Below are positions 8,911-16,828 of a DNA stretch of 64,000 nt, one piece after another (position 1 is the first letter of the stretch; each line of letters begins with the position of its first letter). A program made the position numbers and the translations under genes. Location: NCBI GenBank assembly GCA_030539335.1, contig JAUNSG010000003.1, forward strand, positions 124,001 to 188,000. The letters are read 5' to 3'. The notes below the pieces were generated by a model. The model did no database searches. It had not been told where the DNA came from and worked only from the letters and a program-made list of their open reading frames with translations. This stretch comes from Eubacteriales bacterium (GTDB lineage: Bacteria > Bacillota > Clostridia > Oscillospirales > Butyricicoccaceae).

Positions 8911-10524
8911 ATGGATGAGTTTCATCGGAATACATCTCAGAACCCGAACGAATCGGAGGAGCAGACAACACCGTTCCAGACTCCGGTTCGCGGATCCTCT
9001 CCCGGCGGCGCCCAGCACCAGGACGCGCAGCAGAACACGCAGCGCATGGACTATGGTACAGGGCCAAAGGCCGGAGGAGATTCCCGGCAGCAGAATCCAT
9101 ATTCACAGAATACGCAGCAGGGCACGGACAGCCGCTCCGGACAGAATACACAGAGCAGCGGCAATCCGTACAGCCAGCCGGGCGGCAATCCCTATGGACA
9201 ATGGGGCCCGCCAGGCGGTCAGCCAAAGAAGCCGAAAAAGGGCTCGAAGGGCATCAAGATTGCCATCTGCGGCGTGATTATTGCACTGGCGGCCTTTGCC
9301 GGTGGAATTGTTGTCAGCGGAGGCCTTCCGTCTGGTCCGGCCATGTCCAGTCAGGACGGGAATGTGTCGGCAGCGGGCAGCGGACTGCCGGAGGATTCGA
9401 CAAAAGTACAGATCACCAATACCCAGACGACGGGGGAAGGCGAAGATGCCGATGACGGCAAGACGAGTACACAGATTTACAAAGAGGTGTCCCCGTCGAT
9501 CGTCAGCATCATTGCCGATGATATCACGCTCGGAGAAGAGGCATCCGGTTCTGGTGTCATCATGAGCGCAGATGGCTATATCATCACCAACCAACATGTC
9601 GTCGATGGCGGCAACAAGTTTACGGTTCTGCTCAGCGACGGCACGCAGTACGAGGCGGAGCTGATCGGCGAGGACGACAAGACCGATCTGGCCGTGCTCA
9701 AGATTGATCCGAAGGAGGATCTGACGGCGGCAGAATTTGGCGAATCGGATAAGCTGGAAGTTGGCGACCGCTGCTATGCGATCGGCTCCCCTGGCGGTGT
9801 GGAATATCAGAATACCTTTACCGGCGGCTATATTTCAGCCATCAACCGCGATGTCACGATTAATGACCGTGTGATGACCCTGCTCCAGACGGATGCGGCG
9901 ATCAACCCCGGCTCGTCCGGCGGCGCGCTGATTAACAAGTATGGCCAGGTCATTGGCATCACCTCTTCGAAGCTCTCGTCCAGCTCGTCGAGCGAGGCAA
10001 GCTTTGAGGGCATGGGCTTTGCCATCCCGATGTCCACTGCCGAGGATATTGTCAACGAACTGATTGCCTATGGTAAGGTGACGGGACGTCCGGCGATCGG
10101 CATCAGCGGTTACGACGTGGATGAGACCGCGGCAAAATACTATGATGTACCGCAAGGTGTCCTGGTATCCAACGTAGATGAAGCGTCGGATGCCTATGCA
10201 CAGGGCGTAAAGGCAAATGATATCATTATCAAGGTCAATGGCAAAGAGATCACCTGCATGAGTGATATCAATACGATCAAGGAGGATTTCTCCGCGGGAG
10301 ATAAGATGACGCTGACGGTTTACCGTTCCGGCAAAACCAAGGACATCGAGATCACCCTGATGGATGAATCCGATCTGGACAGCTCCTCCTCAAGCTCGTC
10401 CAGCTCGGGATCCGAGGAAGATCAGGATGGCTACTATGGCTATGGAACCAATCCATACTATGGCTACGGCTATGGGGATGGAAACAGCTACAGTACCAAT
10501 CCGTTCAGTGGATATGGATATTGA
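8911..10524 (+). CDS. HtrA/DegP-family membrane serine protease with PDZ domain
   Basis: 537-aa envelope quality-control protease. The first 105 residues are Gln/Asn/Gly/Pro-rich and cytoplasmic, then a membrane anchor at about 113-137. The trypsin-like domain has the triad His229 (TNQHVV), Asp259 (KTDLAV) and Ser336 (PGSSGG). One PDZ domain follows (about 395-490), and the C-terminus is a Ser-rich then Tyr/Gly-rich tail with repeated YGYG. The architecture matches Gram-positive HtrA. AAAGGAGG precedes the ATG by nine bases. It lies 143 bases after the histidine kinase gene and ends at a strong terminator. It degrades misfolded exported proteins by family role. Confidence 0.92.
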   Translation: MDEFHRNTSQNPNESEEQTTPFQTPVRGSSPGGAQHQDAQQNTQRMDYGTGPKAGGDSRQQNPYSQNTQQGTDSRSGQNTQSSGNPYSQPGGNPYGQWGPPGGQPKKPKKGSKGIKIAICGVIIALAAFAGGIVVSGGLPSGPAMSSQDGNVSAAGSGLPEDSTKVQITNTQTTGEGEDADDGKTSTQIYKEVSPSIVSIIADDITLGEEASGSGVIMSADGYIITNQHVVDGGNKFTVLLSDGTQYEAELIGEDDKTDLAVLKIDPKEDLTAAEFGESDKLEVGDRCYAIGSPGGVEYQNTFTGGYISAINRDVTINDRVMTLLQTDAAINPGSSGGALINKYGQVIGITSSKLSSSSSSEASFEGMGFAIPMSTAEDIVNELIAYGKVTGRPAIGISGYDVDETAAKYYDVPQGVLVSNVDEASDAYAQGVKANDIIIKVNGKEITCMSDINTIKEDFSAGDKMTLTVYRSGKTKDIEITLMDESDLDSSSSSSSSSGSEEDQDGYYGYGTNPYYGYGYGDGNSYSTNPFSGYGY

Positions 10525-10554
10525 TCCCAAAGAAAATCCCACCCAGGAATGCTT

Positions 10555-10593
10555 ACAGACGGAAACGCAGCCTTGTGTTTCCGTCTGTTCTTT
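10555..10593 (+). terminator. intrinsic terminator after htrA-like gene
   Basis: Perfect 12-bp stem ACAGACGGAAAC (10555-10566) / GTTTCCGTCTGT (10577-10588) with a ten-base loop, followed by TCTTTG. Confidence 0.85.
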
Positions 10594-10651
10594 GTTACTA
10601 TAAAAAGGAAGGGAATCCATCCATTTGAATCTGTTATTGGGAGAGGGTATC

Positions 10652-11251
10652 ATGAAAAAGACAGTTTTGTTTGTGTTGTTGGAGCAATATGCCGATTGGG
10701 AGGCAGCCTATCTGTCCTCCGCCATCTATCTGCTGGGAGAAGGCCGCTATGAGGTCAAAACCGTGTCTCTGACCAGGGATACCATTTCATCCATCGGGGG
10801 ATTCCATACGAAGCCGGATTACGATATCCATTCGGCTCCTTCGGCGTACGAAGCGTTAATCCTGATCGGCGGCATGACGTGGCGGGAGGAATCGGCACGT
10901 CAGGTGGAACCGTTGGTGGAACATTGCCGTCAGAATGCGAGGGTGCTGGGCGGAATCTGCGATGCCTCCGCCTTTCTGGGAACCGTTGGGGCGCTCAACC
11001 AGGTCAGGCATACGAGCAACGATTTGAATGATGTAAAGCAGTGGGCCGGCGAAGCGTATACCGGAGAGGCGAACTATATCCGCCAGCAGGCGGTACGGGA
11101 TAAGAAGGTTGTCACGGCGAATGGCACAGCCGCATTGGAGTTCGCGAAAGAGGTTTTACTCGCGTTGGGAGTGGCGGAGGAAGAAAAGATCCAGGGATGG
11201 TATCAATTTCACAAGCTGGGCTATTATGAGGCTCCGATGCCGCAGATGTAA
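10652..11251 (+). CDS. DJ-1/PfpI-family glutamine amidotransferase-like protein
   Basis: 200-aa protein read from the ATG at 10652, which follows GGGAGAGG. It has the DJ-1/PfpI flavodoxin-like fold signature: an N-terminal strand KKTVLFVLLE, the segment ALILIGG and the nucleophile elbow LGGICDASAFLG with its Cys. Members include general stress proteins of the YoaZ type, deglycase-like enzymes and proteases, and the reaction cannot be predicted. It stands alone between the htrA terminator and a methyltransferase-like gene on the same strand. Confidence 0.8.
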   Translation: MKKTVLFVLLEQYADWEAAYLSSAIYLLGEGRYEVKTVSLTRDTISSIGGFHTKPDYDIHSAPSAYEALILIGGMTWREESARQVEPLVEHCRQNARVLGGICDASAFLGTVGALNQVRHTSNDLNDVKQWAGEAYTGEANYIRQQAVRDKKVVTANGTAALEFAKEVLLALGVAEEEKIQGWYQFHKLGYYEAPMPQM

Positions 11252-11330
11252 GCATTTGCAGTGCGGTTTTATGTTTCCGTTTGTTTTATGCTATAATCGG
11301 TATTGAATTGAAATTGTTGGAGGTTTTACC

Positions 11331-11948
11331 ATGAGAAATCCATGGGAAGAGATTCCATTGTCTGATTATGAGAATCATATGAAGTTGGATTCTGTCATGC
11401 AGCTACAGGCGATGAACCAGATGATGAACGGGCAGTTTCATACATACCCGGTTGATTCGATTATGATTCTGGGGGTTGCCGGCGGCAATGGACTGGAACA
11501 CATCGATCGTGAGAAATACAAAAAGGTGTATGGCATTGACATCAATGAAGGCTATTTAGAGGCAGTACAGGAGCGATATTCGAACCTTTCGGACATTCTG
11601 GAATGCCGAAAGATCAATCTGCTGGAGGAGGCGGACAAGCTTCCGAAGGCACAGATGGTCGTTGCCAATCTGCTGATTGAATACATTGGATACGAATGCT
11701 TTCAAAAGGCGATTGTCTCGGCAGAGCCGAAATACGTATCCTGTGGGATTCAGATTAACCTTGACGACAGCTGGGTCTCCGACTCCCCCTATCTCCATGT
11801 ATTTGACGATCTTGACCGGGTGCATCACCAGATGGATGCGGATTCACTGCGGTGCGCCATGGAGGAAATCGGATATAAGCCGATTCGTGAATTGGACTAT
11901 CCTCTGCCAAATGGAAAGAAGCTCGTGCAGTTGGATTTTGGAAAATAA
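11331..11948 (+). CDS. SAM-dependent methyltransferase-like protein
   Basis: 205-aa protein with a class-I Rossmann methyltransferase motif I, IMILGVAGGNGLEH, and the following acidic turn YGIDINEGYL, at about residues 44-75. An extended -10 sequence TGCTATAAT (11289-11297) with a TTATGT about 17 bases upstream is a likely own promoter, and TTGGAGG serves as ribosome binding site. Substrate unknown; no partner gene is evident. Confidence 0.75.
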   Translation: MRNPWEEIPLSDYENHMKLDSVMQLQAMNQMMNGQFHTYPVDSIMILGVAGGNGLEHIDREKYKKVYGIDINEGYLEAVQERYSNLSDILECRKINLLEEADKLPKAQMVVANLLIEYIGYECFQKAIVSAEPKYVSCGIQINLDDSWVSDSPYLHVFDDLDRVHHQMDADSLRCAMEEIGYKPIRELDYPLPNGKKLVQLDFGK

Positions 11949-11982
11949 ATTTCCCGATACAAAGGGAATACAAAGAGAAAAA

Positions 11983-12020
11983 CTCCACGGACAGATCCAT
12001 TCTGCACGTGGAGCTTTTTT
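11983..12020. terminator. bidirectional terminator between convergent genes
   Basis: Stem CTCCACG (11983-11989) / CGTGGAG (12007-12013), preceded by an A tract and followed by CTTTTTT. It can serve the methyltransferase-like gene on the plus strand and the EamA transporter gene on the minus strand. Confidence 0.8.
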
Positions 12021-12029
12021 GATGTATGG

Positions 12030-12890
12030 CTATGCTGCGGGGGCCTCCGCCTCATGCAGTACGCCCCAGAGGTTGTACACCAGAATGGCAATGAGGACGA
12101 TCACCGCACCGGCGAAGGACAGCGGTGTGATCGTCTCCCCCCAGAAGACCGCGACAAGGACTGGATTGAGCACCGGTTCGATGCCGTTGATCAGTGCCGC
12201 AGAGAGTGGATTGGTGTGCTTGGTGCCGATGGAAAAGCAGATGTATGCTATGCCAACCTGCAGGACACCGAGGAGGACGATGGCACAGAGCGTCTGCGGC
12301 GCAAAATTGCTTTCCCGCAGCACCATCGGGGAGAGGAAGACCACAGAGAACACCTGCCCGAAGAACAGGGACGACAGGCTGTCGCCGTCCGGGAACTGGT
12401 TCAGCAGGAACAGGATGCCATAGAACATGCCGGAGAAGATCGCACAAAGGTTGCCGAGCAGGCTTCCGGCGGCAAGGCTGTCCAGGAAAAAGCACAGGAT
12501 ACCGGCGAATACAACCGCGGCGGTGATGAGATCGGGTTTTGTGGGCCGGACATGGAACCACAGCGCCATGAACAGGATGATCCAGATCGGAGCGGTATAC
12601 TGGAGGATGATCGCGTTGGCCGCGGTGGTCAGCTTGTTTGCCATGATGTACAGGGTGGTGACGCCGAGCGTGCTCAGGGCGCCGAGAAAGACCGTCCGGT
12701 TCCATTTGAGCTTGTGATGTGCCAGCCGGAAAAAGAGCGCAAAGACCGCCAGACTGAGCAGGCTGCGCACCCCGTTGATGGCCAGAGGCGACCAGGGGAT
12801 CATCTTGCAGAGCAGGCCGCCGGTGGAAAACAGCAGGGAGGCACACAGCATCATGCCGATACCCAGGCGGGAGGAAGAATTCGTTGTCAT
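12030..12890 (-). CDS. EamA/DMT-family transporter
   Basis: 286-aa protein with ten predicted hydrophobic helices arranged as two EamA repeats (about residues 8-135 and 150-280). It belongs to the drug/metabolite transporter superfamily, which exports or imports small metabolites across the cytoplasmic membrane. The first helices (MMLCASLLFSTGGLLCK) and the repeat ends (LEPVLNPVLVAVFWGE-type, here GIEPVLNPVLVAVFWGE) are typical. Substrate cannot be inferred. It is a single gene convergent with the upstream methyltransferase-like gene. Confidence 0.85.
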   Translation of the reverse strand: MTTNSSSRLGIGMMLCASLLFSTGGLLCKMIPWSPLAINGVRSLLSLAVFALFFRLAHHKLKWNRTVFLGALSTLGVTTLYIMANKLTTAANAIILQYTAPIWIILFMALWFHVRPTKPDLITAAVVFAGILCFFLDSLAAGSLLGNLCAIFSGMFYGILFLLNQFPDGDSLSSLFFGQVFSVVFLSPMVLRESNFAPQTLCAIVLLGVLQVGIAYICFSIGTKHTNPLSAALINGIEPVLNPVLVAVFWGETITPLSFAGAVIVLIAILVYNLWGVLHEAEAPAA

Positions 12891-13009
12891 AAAGATTGCC
12901 TCGTTTCGTGGAGGGGATTGCTTTTATAGTAACGCAGACGGACAGGAAAGGCAAGGGCAAAAAATCACCCGCAGGACAGACCGTCCTGCGGGTCAGCGTT
13001 TGTTGTCAA

Positions 13010-14914
13010 TTAATCCGCCATCAGCTTGCAGACCTCATTCGAGAACGCAGCCGGATCGTCGATCGGCATACCCTCAATGAGCAGCGCCTGCGTGTACAGC
13101 AGAGAGGTGTACAGCTTGAGCTTCTCCTGATCCTCGGCATACAGCTTGCACAGCGTGTCGAAAATCGGATGGGTGCTGTTGATTTCGAGAATCTTCTCGG
13201 CGCTGACGCCCTGCTGATCGGGCATTGCGTTGAGTACCTTTTCCATCTCGATGGACAGAGAACCTTCGCTCGTCAGGCAAACCGGGTTGTTGACCAGACG
13301 GGAGGAGACACGGACTTCCTTGACCTTGCCATCCAGCGAATCCTTCATCAGGTCAAACATCGGACGGTTGTCCGCTGCCTTCTGCTCTGCTTCCTTCTTC
13401 TCGTCCTCGGAGGACAGATCCAGATCACCGGAAGCGATCGAACGGAACTTCTTGCCGTCCTCTTCCTCGAGCTGGAGGATGACAAATTCATCAATGTCGT
13501 CGGTCAGATACAGGATATCAAAGCCGTGCTTGCGGACCATCTCGGCCTGCGGCAGCTTGTCAATCTTCTCAATGCTGCTGCCGGCTGCATAGTAGATGTT
13601 CTCCTGCTCTTCCGGCATGGCCTCGCGGTATTCCTTGAGCGTGATATACTTCTTCTCATTTGCCGAGTAGAACAGCATCAGATCGCGCAGCTTGTCCTTG
13701 TCGGCACCATAGTTGTTGTAGGCGCCGACCTTGATGCGCAGGCCGAAGTTCTTCCAAATCTCGACATACTTGTCGCGGTCGTCCTTCTGCAGCTTGAGCA
13801 GCTCGGAACGAATCTTCTTTTCCAGGCTGAGGGCGATGGCCTTGAGCTGGCGGTCGTGCTGAAGGATCTCACGGGAGATATTCAGCGACAGATCCGGGGA
13901 ATCCACCAGGCCGCGGACGAACGCAAAGTAGTCCGGCAGCAGATCCTCGCACTTGTCCATAATCAGGACGCCGGAGGCATACAGCTGGAGGCCCTTCTTG
14001 AAGTCCTTGGTGTAGTAGTCATAGGGCGGCTTCTGCGGGATGAACAGCAGTGCGTTGTACGATGCGCTCAGACCCTCGGTCTTGCTGTGGATGACATGCG
14101 CCGGCGGCATATAATCAAAAAACTTCTCGGTGTAGAACTGCTGATAATCCTCGTCGGTCAGGTCCTTCTTCGCCTTCTTCCAGAGCGGAACCATGGAGTT
14201 CAGCGTCTGTTCCTCGTACACCGTCTCATACTCCGGCTGGTAATCCTCCGGAGCGTCCTCCGGCTTCGGCTTCATCACCGGGTGCGGGAGGGTCATGCGG
14301 ATCGGATAACGGATATAGTCGGAATACTTCTTGACCAGGCTGCTCAGCTTGTAGCCCTGCAGGAACTCGTCGTAGTTCTCTTCTTCGGAGGACTCCTTGA
14401 TGGTCAGGATGATCTCGGTGCCAAAGCCATCCTTGGACGCCTCGGTGATCTCAAAGCCATCCGCACCGTCGGAATCCCAGCGGTATGCCTGCTCTTCGCC
14501 GCAGGCGCGGGAGATTACCGTGACATGAGAGGCAACCATGAAGGCCGAATAGAAGCCGACACCGAACTGGCCGATGATGTCCACATCCTCTGCGGAATCG
14601 TTCTCCTTCTTGAACTGAAGCGAACCGCTCTGTGCGATGACGCCGAGGTTGTGCTCCAGCTCGTCGCGGGTCATACCGATGCCGTTGTCGGTGATGGTCA
14701 GCGTGCGGGTATCCTGATCGGCGGCGAGACGGATTTCATAGCCGCCCTCCGGTGCGAGGGAGGAATCGGTCAGCGCGCGGAAATGGCGCTTGTCCACCGC
14801 GTCACTCGCGTTGGAAATCAACTCGCGGAGGAAGATTTCCTTGTGTGTGTAGATGGAGTTAATCATCATGTCAAGCAGACGCTTGGACTCTGCCTGGAAC
14901 TCCTGCTTTGCCAT
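13010..14914 (-). CDS. htpG: HtpG, Hsp90-family chaperone
   Basis: 634-aa cytosolic ATP-dependent chaperone. The N-terminal GHKL ATPase domain shows LRELISNASDA, the DNGIGM motif and the GQFGVGFYS motif. The middle domain and the dimerisation domain follow at normal length. The family remodels late-folding clients together with DnaK. Its upstream region contains a perfect CIRCE operator directly downstream of a TTGCAT-17-TACACT promoter, so it should be repressed by HrcA and induced by heat, unlike the CIRCE-independent htpG of Bacillus subtilis. It appears monocistronic. Confidence 0.97.
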   Translation of the reverse strand: MAKQEFQAESKRLLDMMINSIYTHKEIFLRELISNASDAVDKRHFRALTDSSLAPEGGYEIRLAADQDTRTLTITDNGIGMTRDELEHNLGVIAQSGSLQFKKENDSAEDVDIIGQFGVGFYSAFMVASHVTVISRACGEEQAYRWDSDGADGFEITEASKDGFGTEIILTIKESSEEENYDEFLQGYKLSSLVKKYSDYIRYPIRMTLPHPVMKPKPEDAPEDYQPEYETVYEEQTLNSMVPLWKKAKKDLTDEDYQQFYTEKFFDYMPPAHVIHSKTEGLSASYNALLFIPQKPPYDYYTKDFKKGLQLYASGVLIMDKCEDLLPDYFAFVRGLVDSPDLSLNISREILQHDRQLKAIALSLEKKIRSELLKLQKDDRDKYVEIWKNFGLRIKVGAYNNYGADKDKLRDLMLFYSANEKKYITLKEYREAMPEEQENIYYAAGSSIEKIDKLPQAEMVRKHGFDILYLTDDIDEFVILQLEEEDGKKFRSIASGDLDLSSEDEKKEAEQKAADNRPMFDLMKDSLDGKVKEVRVSSRLVNNPVCLTSEGSLSIEMEKVLNAMPDQQGVSAEKILEINSTHPIFDTLCKLYAEDQEKLKLYTSLLYTQALLIEGMPIDDPAAFSNEVCKLMAD

Positions 14915-14951
14915 TGTATATCAATCCTTTCTGAATGATTTGGTATCGGAT

Positions 14952-14978
14952 TTAGCACTCTGTTTGTTTGAGTGCTAA
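14952..14978 (-). promoter_or_regulatory. CIRCE operator (HrcA binding site) of htpG
   Basis: TTAGCACTC (14952-14960), nine spacer bases and GAGTGCTAA (14970-14978). Both arms are perfect matches to the CIRCE consensus and lie just upstream of the htpG start. Confidence 0.95.
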
Positions 14979-14981
14979 TAT

Positions 14982-15010
14982 AGTGTAACGCAAAACAGCA
15001 TAAAATGCAA
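14982..15010 (-). promoter_or_regulatory. htpG promoter
   Basis: Read on the minus strand, TTGCAT (15010-15005), a 17-base spacer and TACACT (14987-14982). The CIRCE begins a few bases downstream, covering the expected start site. Confidence 0.7.
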
Positions 15011-15089
15011 GAGGGTTCTTTGTAAATAAATTGGAAACGACAGAACCGCAAAATCTGTCGAATGTGTGGGGGAATTTTGCGGAAACCGC

Positions 15090-15124
15090 AAAAGAAAAGA
15101 CCGACCCGGGGAAATGGGTCGATC
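15090..15124 (-). terminator. terminator after the 54-aa membrane protein gene
   Basis: On the minus strand GATCGACCC pairs with GGGTCGGTC (nine bp with one G-U), followed by TTTTCTTTT. Confidence 0.65.
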
Positions 15125-15175
15125 GGTGTATTTATTCATTGGGAAACGGCATATCCCATGCAGAGATGACCTTTC

Positions 15176-15340
15176 TTAGAAGAACGCCAGCTTTACGGCG
15201 AATGCAACGAAGATGACGAGAATAACTCCCATCATAATATAGGTGATGCGGTCATCACGCTTCTTTTTCTCCGCCTGACGCTGAGCGGCGGCCTGCTTGC
15301 GCTCCTGCACGGTTTTCTTTTGCTTCTTCGGTCTGCTCAA
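15176..15340 (-). CDS. 54-aa single-span membrane protein
   Basis: Small protein starting at TTG (15340), chosen because GGGAGGG stands seven bases upstream and no better start exists. The first 30 residues are highly charged (MSRPKKQKKT, AEKKKRDDR) and the remainder is one hydrophobic helix (ITYIMMGVILVIFVAFAVKLAFF). The TTGACA-17-TATTCT promoter at 15387-15415 and a terminator make it an independent unit. No family recognised. A positively charged cytosolic head on a C-terminal helix is the predicted topology; function unknown. Confidence 0.65.
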   Translation of the reverse strand: MSRPKKQKKTVQERKQAAAQRQAEKKKRDDRITYIMMGVILVIFVAFAVKLAFF

Positions 15341-15371
15341 ATCCAATCCCTCCCGTATTTCAAAATAAAAG

Positions 15372-15415
15372 GAAACATCCTGTTTCAGAATATCAGATTT
15401 TCGGTAGGCTGTCAA
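15372..15415 (-). promoter_or_regulatory. promoter with start-proximal hairpin for the 54-aa gene
   Basis: Minus-strand TTGACA (15415-15410), 17 bases, TATTCT (15392-15387). A GAAACA/TGTTTC hairpin with loop GGA (15386-15372) follows immediately and then a U-rich stretch. Confidence 0.65.
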
Positions 15416-15556
15416 TGACGGGAGTGGCATTTGTCGAACGCCATTCCATACGGAACCGGACGGCGGCTCGGCGGATAGCCGTGTATGGAGCGGTGCGCAC
15501 AAGGGAAGGGTGTGAGCAATTGATACAAAAAAGAATTGGGAAAAATTCAATTTCTT

Positions 15557-15585
15557 TTGCATAGTATCTAAAAATGTGCTATGAT
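15557..15585 (+). promoter_or_regulatory. promoter of the CobL-like gene
   Basis: TTGCAT (15557-15562), 17-base spacer, TATGAT (15580-15585). About 70 bases separate it from the start codon; GATTTTCGGGAAAATC forms a small hairpin in the leader. Confidence 0.7.
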
Positions 15586-15655
15586 AAGAAGAGATTAGGG
15601 GAAGCGTGGATTTTCGGGAAAATCTGCCTTTCGGATTCACAGGAGGGAACCACAT

Positions 15656-16567
15656 ATGGAAAAGCATATCAATACATCGATCTACACCAACGACCGCATT
15701 TTAGCCTGGCTGAAGTACTTCTCGGAGAAGGCAGGGCTGAATCTGGAGCGCGTAAAAATCATTGATACGACAGAGAAGAAAAAGAATGTCATTCCAAGTG
15801 TGGAAGCCAACCGCCGCGTCCTGATTTTTGTCGGGCCGGACAATCAGAACCTGTTCTATGATATGTGGATGGCCGGCCTTGGGGAATGTGAAGCATGGTT
15901 CAAGCCGGGCCTGGACCCGGTCGGAGACATCCAGCCGGCGAAGGTACGTGAGTGCATCAATCTGGAGATTCAGGAACCGACGGCAATTCTGATTATCAAC
16001 AACAATGCCCACAGCAACCGCATCGGCATGAAGAACGATCATTTCTCCCGCGGTTCCGTCCGGTATGTCGGCAATGAGATCCGGGCGGTCATCGTCAGCA
16101 AGCTGGATATCACGGAGCAGGATACAATTTGCATCATCAGCGGCGAGAGCATCGCCGTCGAGGCCGCCATGATTGCCAGCGAGGGAACGATCATTACGGT
16201 GGAATACGGTCGCCATGACCGCCAGTCGATGGAGGACAACGTACAAAAATTCGGCCTGCACAATGTCGAAATCATTGACAACTGTGAGCCGGAGACGCTG
16301 ATTCAGCTCCCGGTACCCGACCAGGCGTTTATCGTGGCGACGGACCGTCTGGAGCAGGAGATTGAAAATCTGCTCAAGGTCAATCCAAAGATGCGCTTTA
16401 CGATTTACACCCTGGAGATGAACCTGCTATGTAAGATTCCGGCGATTTTTGAAAAGTTCGGTATTGAGAACATGGAGATCATCCAAATTGCGCTGTCCAA
16501 GCTGAACAGCAAGAATATCTTTGAGGCGCAGCCGGCGCCGTGGATTATCTCCGGCGAGATTGTATAA
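15656..16567 (+). CDS. divergent CobL/CbiT-like protein (precorrin methyltransferase homologue)
   Basis: 303 aa. From about residue 115 it tracks the CbiE-to-CbiT junction of CobL: NRIGMKNDHFSRGS and then EIRAVIVSKLDI correspond to the family GIPDEAF and KREVRAVVLSKL patterns. IAVEAAMIASEGTIITVEY and ENVQKFGLHNVEIID follow the CbiT methyltransferase pattern. The usual SAM-binding glycine loop (D-G-x-G-x-G) reads CIISGESIA, so cofactor binding may be lost. The N-terminal CbiE part appears abbreviated. No other cobalamin gene is present in the window. It has its own promoter and a GC-rich hairpin after the stop. Assignment to the superfamily is fair; the function is unknown. Confidence 0.6.
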   Translation: MEKHINTSIYTNDRILAWLKYFSEKAGLNLERVKIIDTTEKKKNVIPSVEANRRVLIFVGPDNQNLFYDMWMAGLGECEAWFKPGLDPVGDIQPAKVRECINLEIQEPTAILIINNNAHSNRIGMKNDHFSRGSVRYVGNEIRAVIVSKLDITEQDTICIISGESIAVEAAMIASEGTIITVEYGRHDRQSMEDNVQKFGLHNVEIIDNCEPETLIQLPVPDQAFIVATDRLEQEIENLLKVNPKMRFTIYTLEMNLLCKIPAIFEKFGIENMEIIQIALSKLNSKNIFEAQPAPWIISGEIV

Positions 16568-16583
16568 ACCAAAGGAAAACCAT

Positions 16584-16624
16584 CCTGCGCCGCGCGGCTC
16601 CGGTCTGGAACTGCGCGGCGCAGG
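16584..16624 (+). terminator. GC-rich hairpin after the CobL-like gene
   Basis: Perfect 12-bp stem CCTGCGCCGCGC / GCGCGGCGCAGG with a 17-base loop. The T run is poor (CTTTG), so termination may be partial or Rho-independent efficiency low. Confidence 0.6.
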
Positions 16625-16708
16625 CTTTGATGCGCATACTTGGGTGAAAACAGGGGAAAAGGGCGAGTTTTTTTGGAAAAGATGACAATTCCCATTCCTC
16701 CGGTCACA

Positions 16709-16717
16709 TGCTATAAT
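16709..16717 (+). promoter_or_regulatory. extended -10 promoter of the MFS leader
   Basis: TGCTATAAT matches the TGn-extended -10 consensus exactly; a clear -35 is lacking. The expected start is near 16724. Confidence 0.7.
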
Positions 16718-16723
16718 AAATTC

Positions 16724-16783
16724 GCAACGAGTAGCTCTTACTGGCGTAATTCCGGTTGTATAGGAGCTGTTCGTGCTTTTTTT
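16724..16783 (+). ncRNA. leader hairpin with terminator character upstream of MFS gene
   Basis: ACGAGTAGCTC (16727-16737) pairs with GAGCTGTTCGT (16764-16774) over 11 bp including two G-U pairs. Inside it ACTGG (16740-16744) pairs with CCGGT (16752-16756). The outer stem runs into GCTTTTTTT. A 60-nt transcript ending here is expected, so read-through would be needed to express the downstream transporter. It does not match a riboswitch class I recognise. Confidence 0.6.
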
Positions 16784-16828
16784 ATGCCCGAATAGCTTTG
16801 AATTCACACAAAAAGGAGTTTTTTCTTT

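Noticed and set aside
12896..14938. 680-codon open frame on the plus strand across htpG
   Set aside because: It is antisense to htpG over its whole length, translates to Leu/Val/His-rich text with no domain and has no ribosome binding site.
15656..16567. Complete cobalamin biosynthesis function for the CobL-like gene
   Set aside because: The SAM motif is degenerate and no other cob/cbi gene is present, so only a superfamily-level call is justified.
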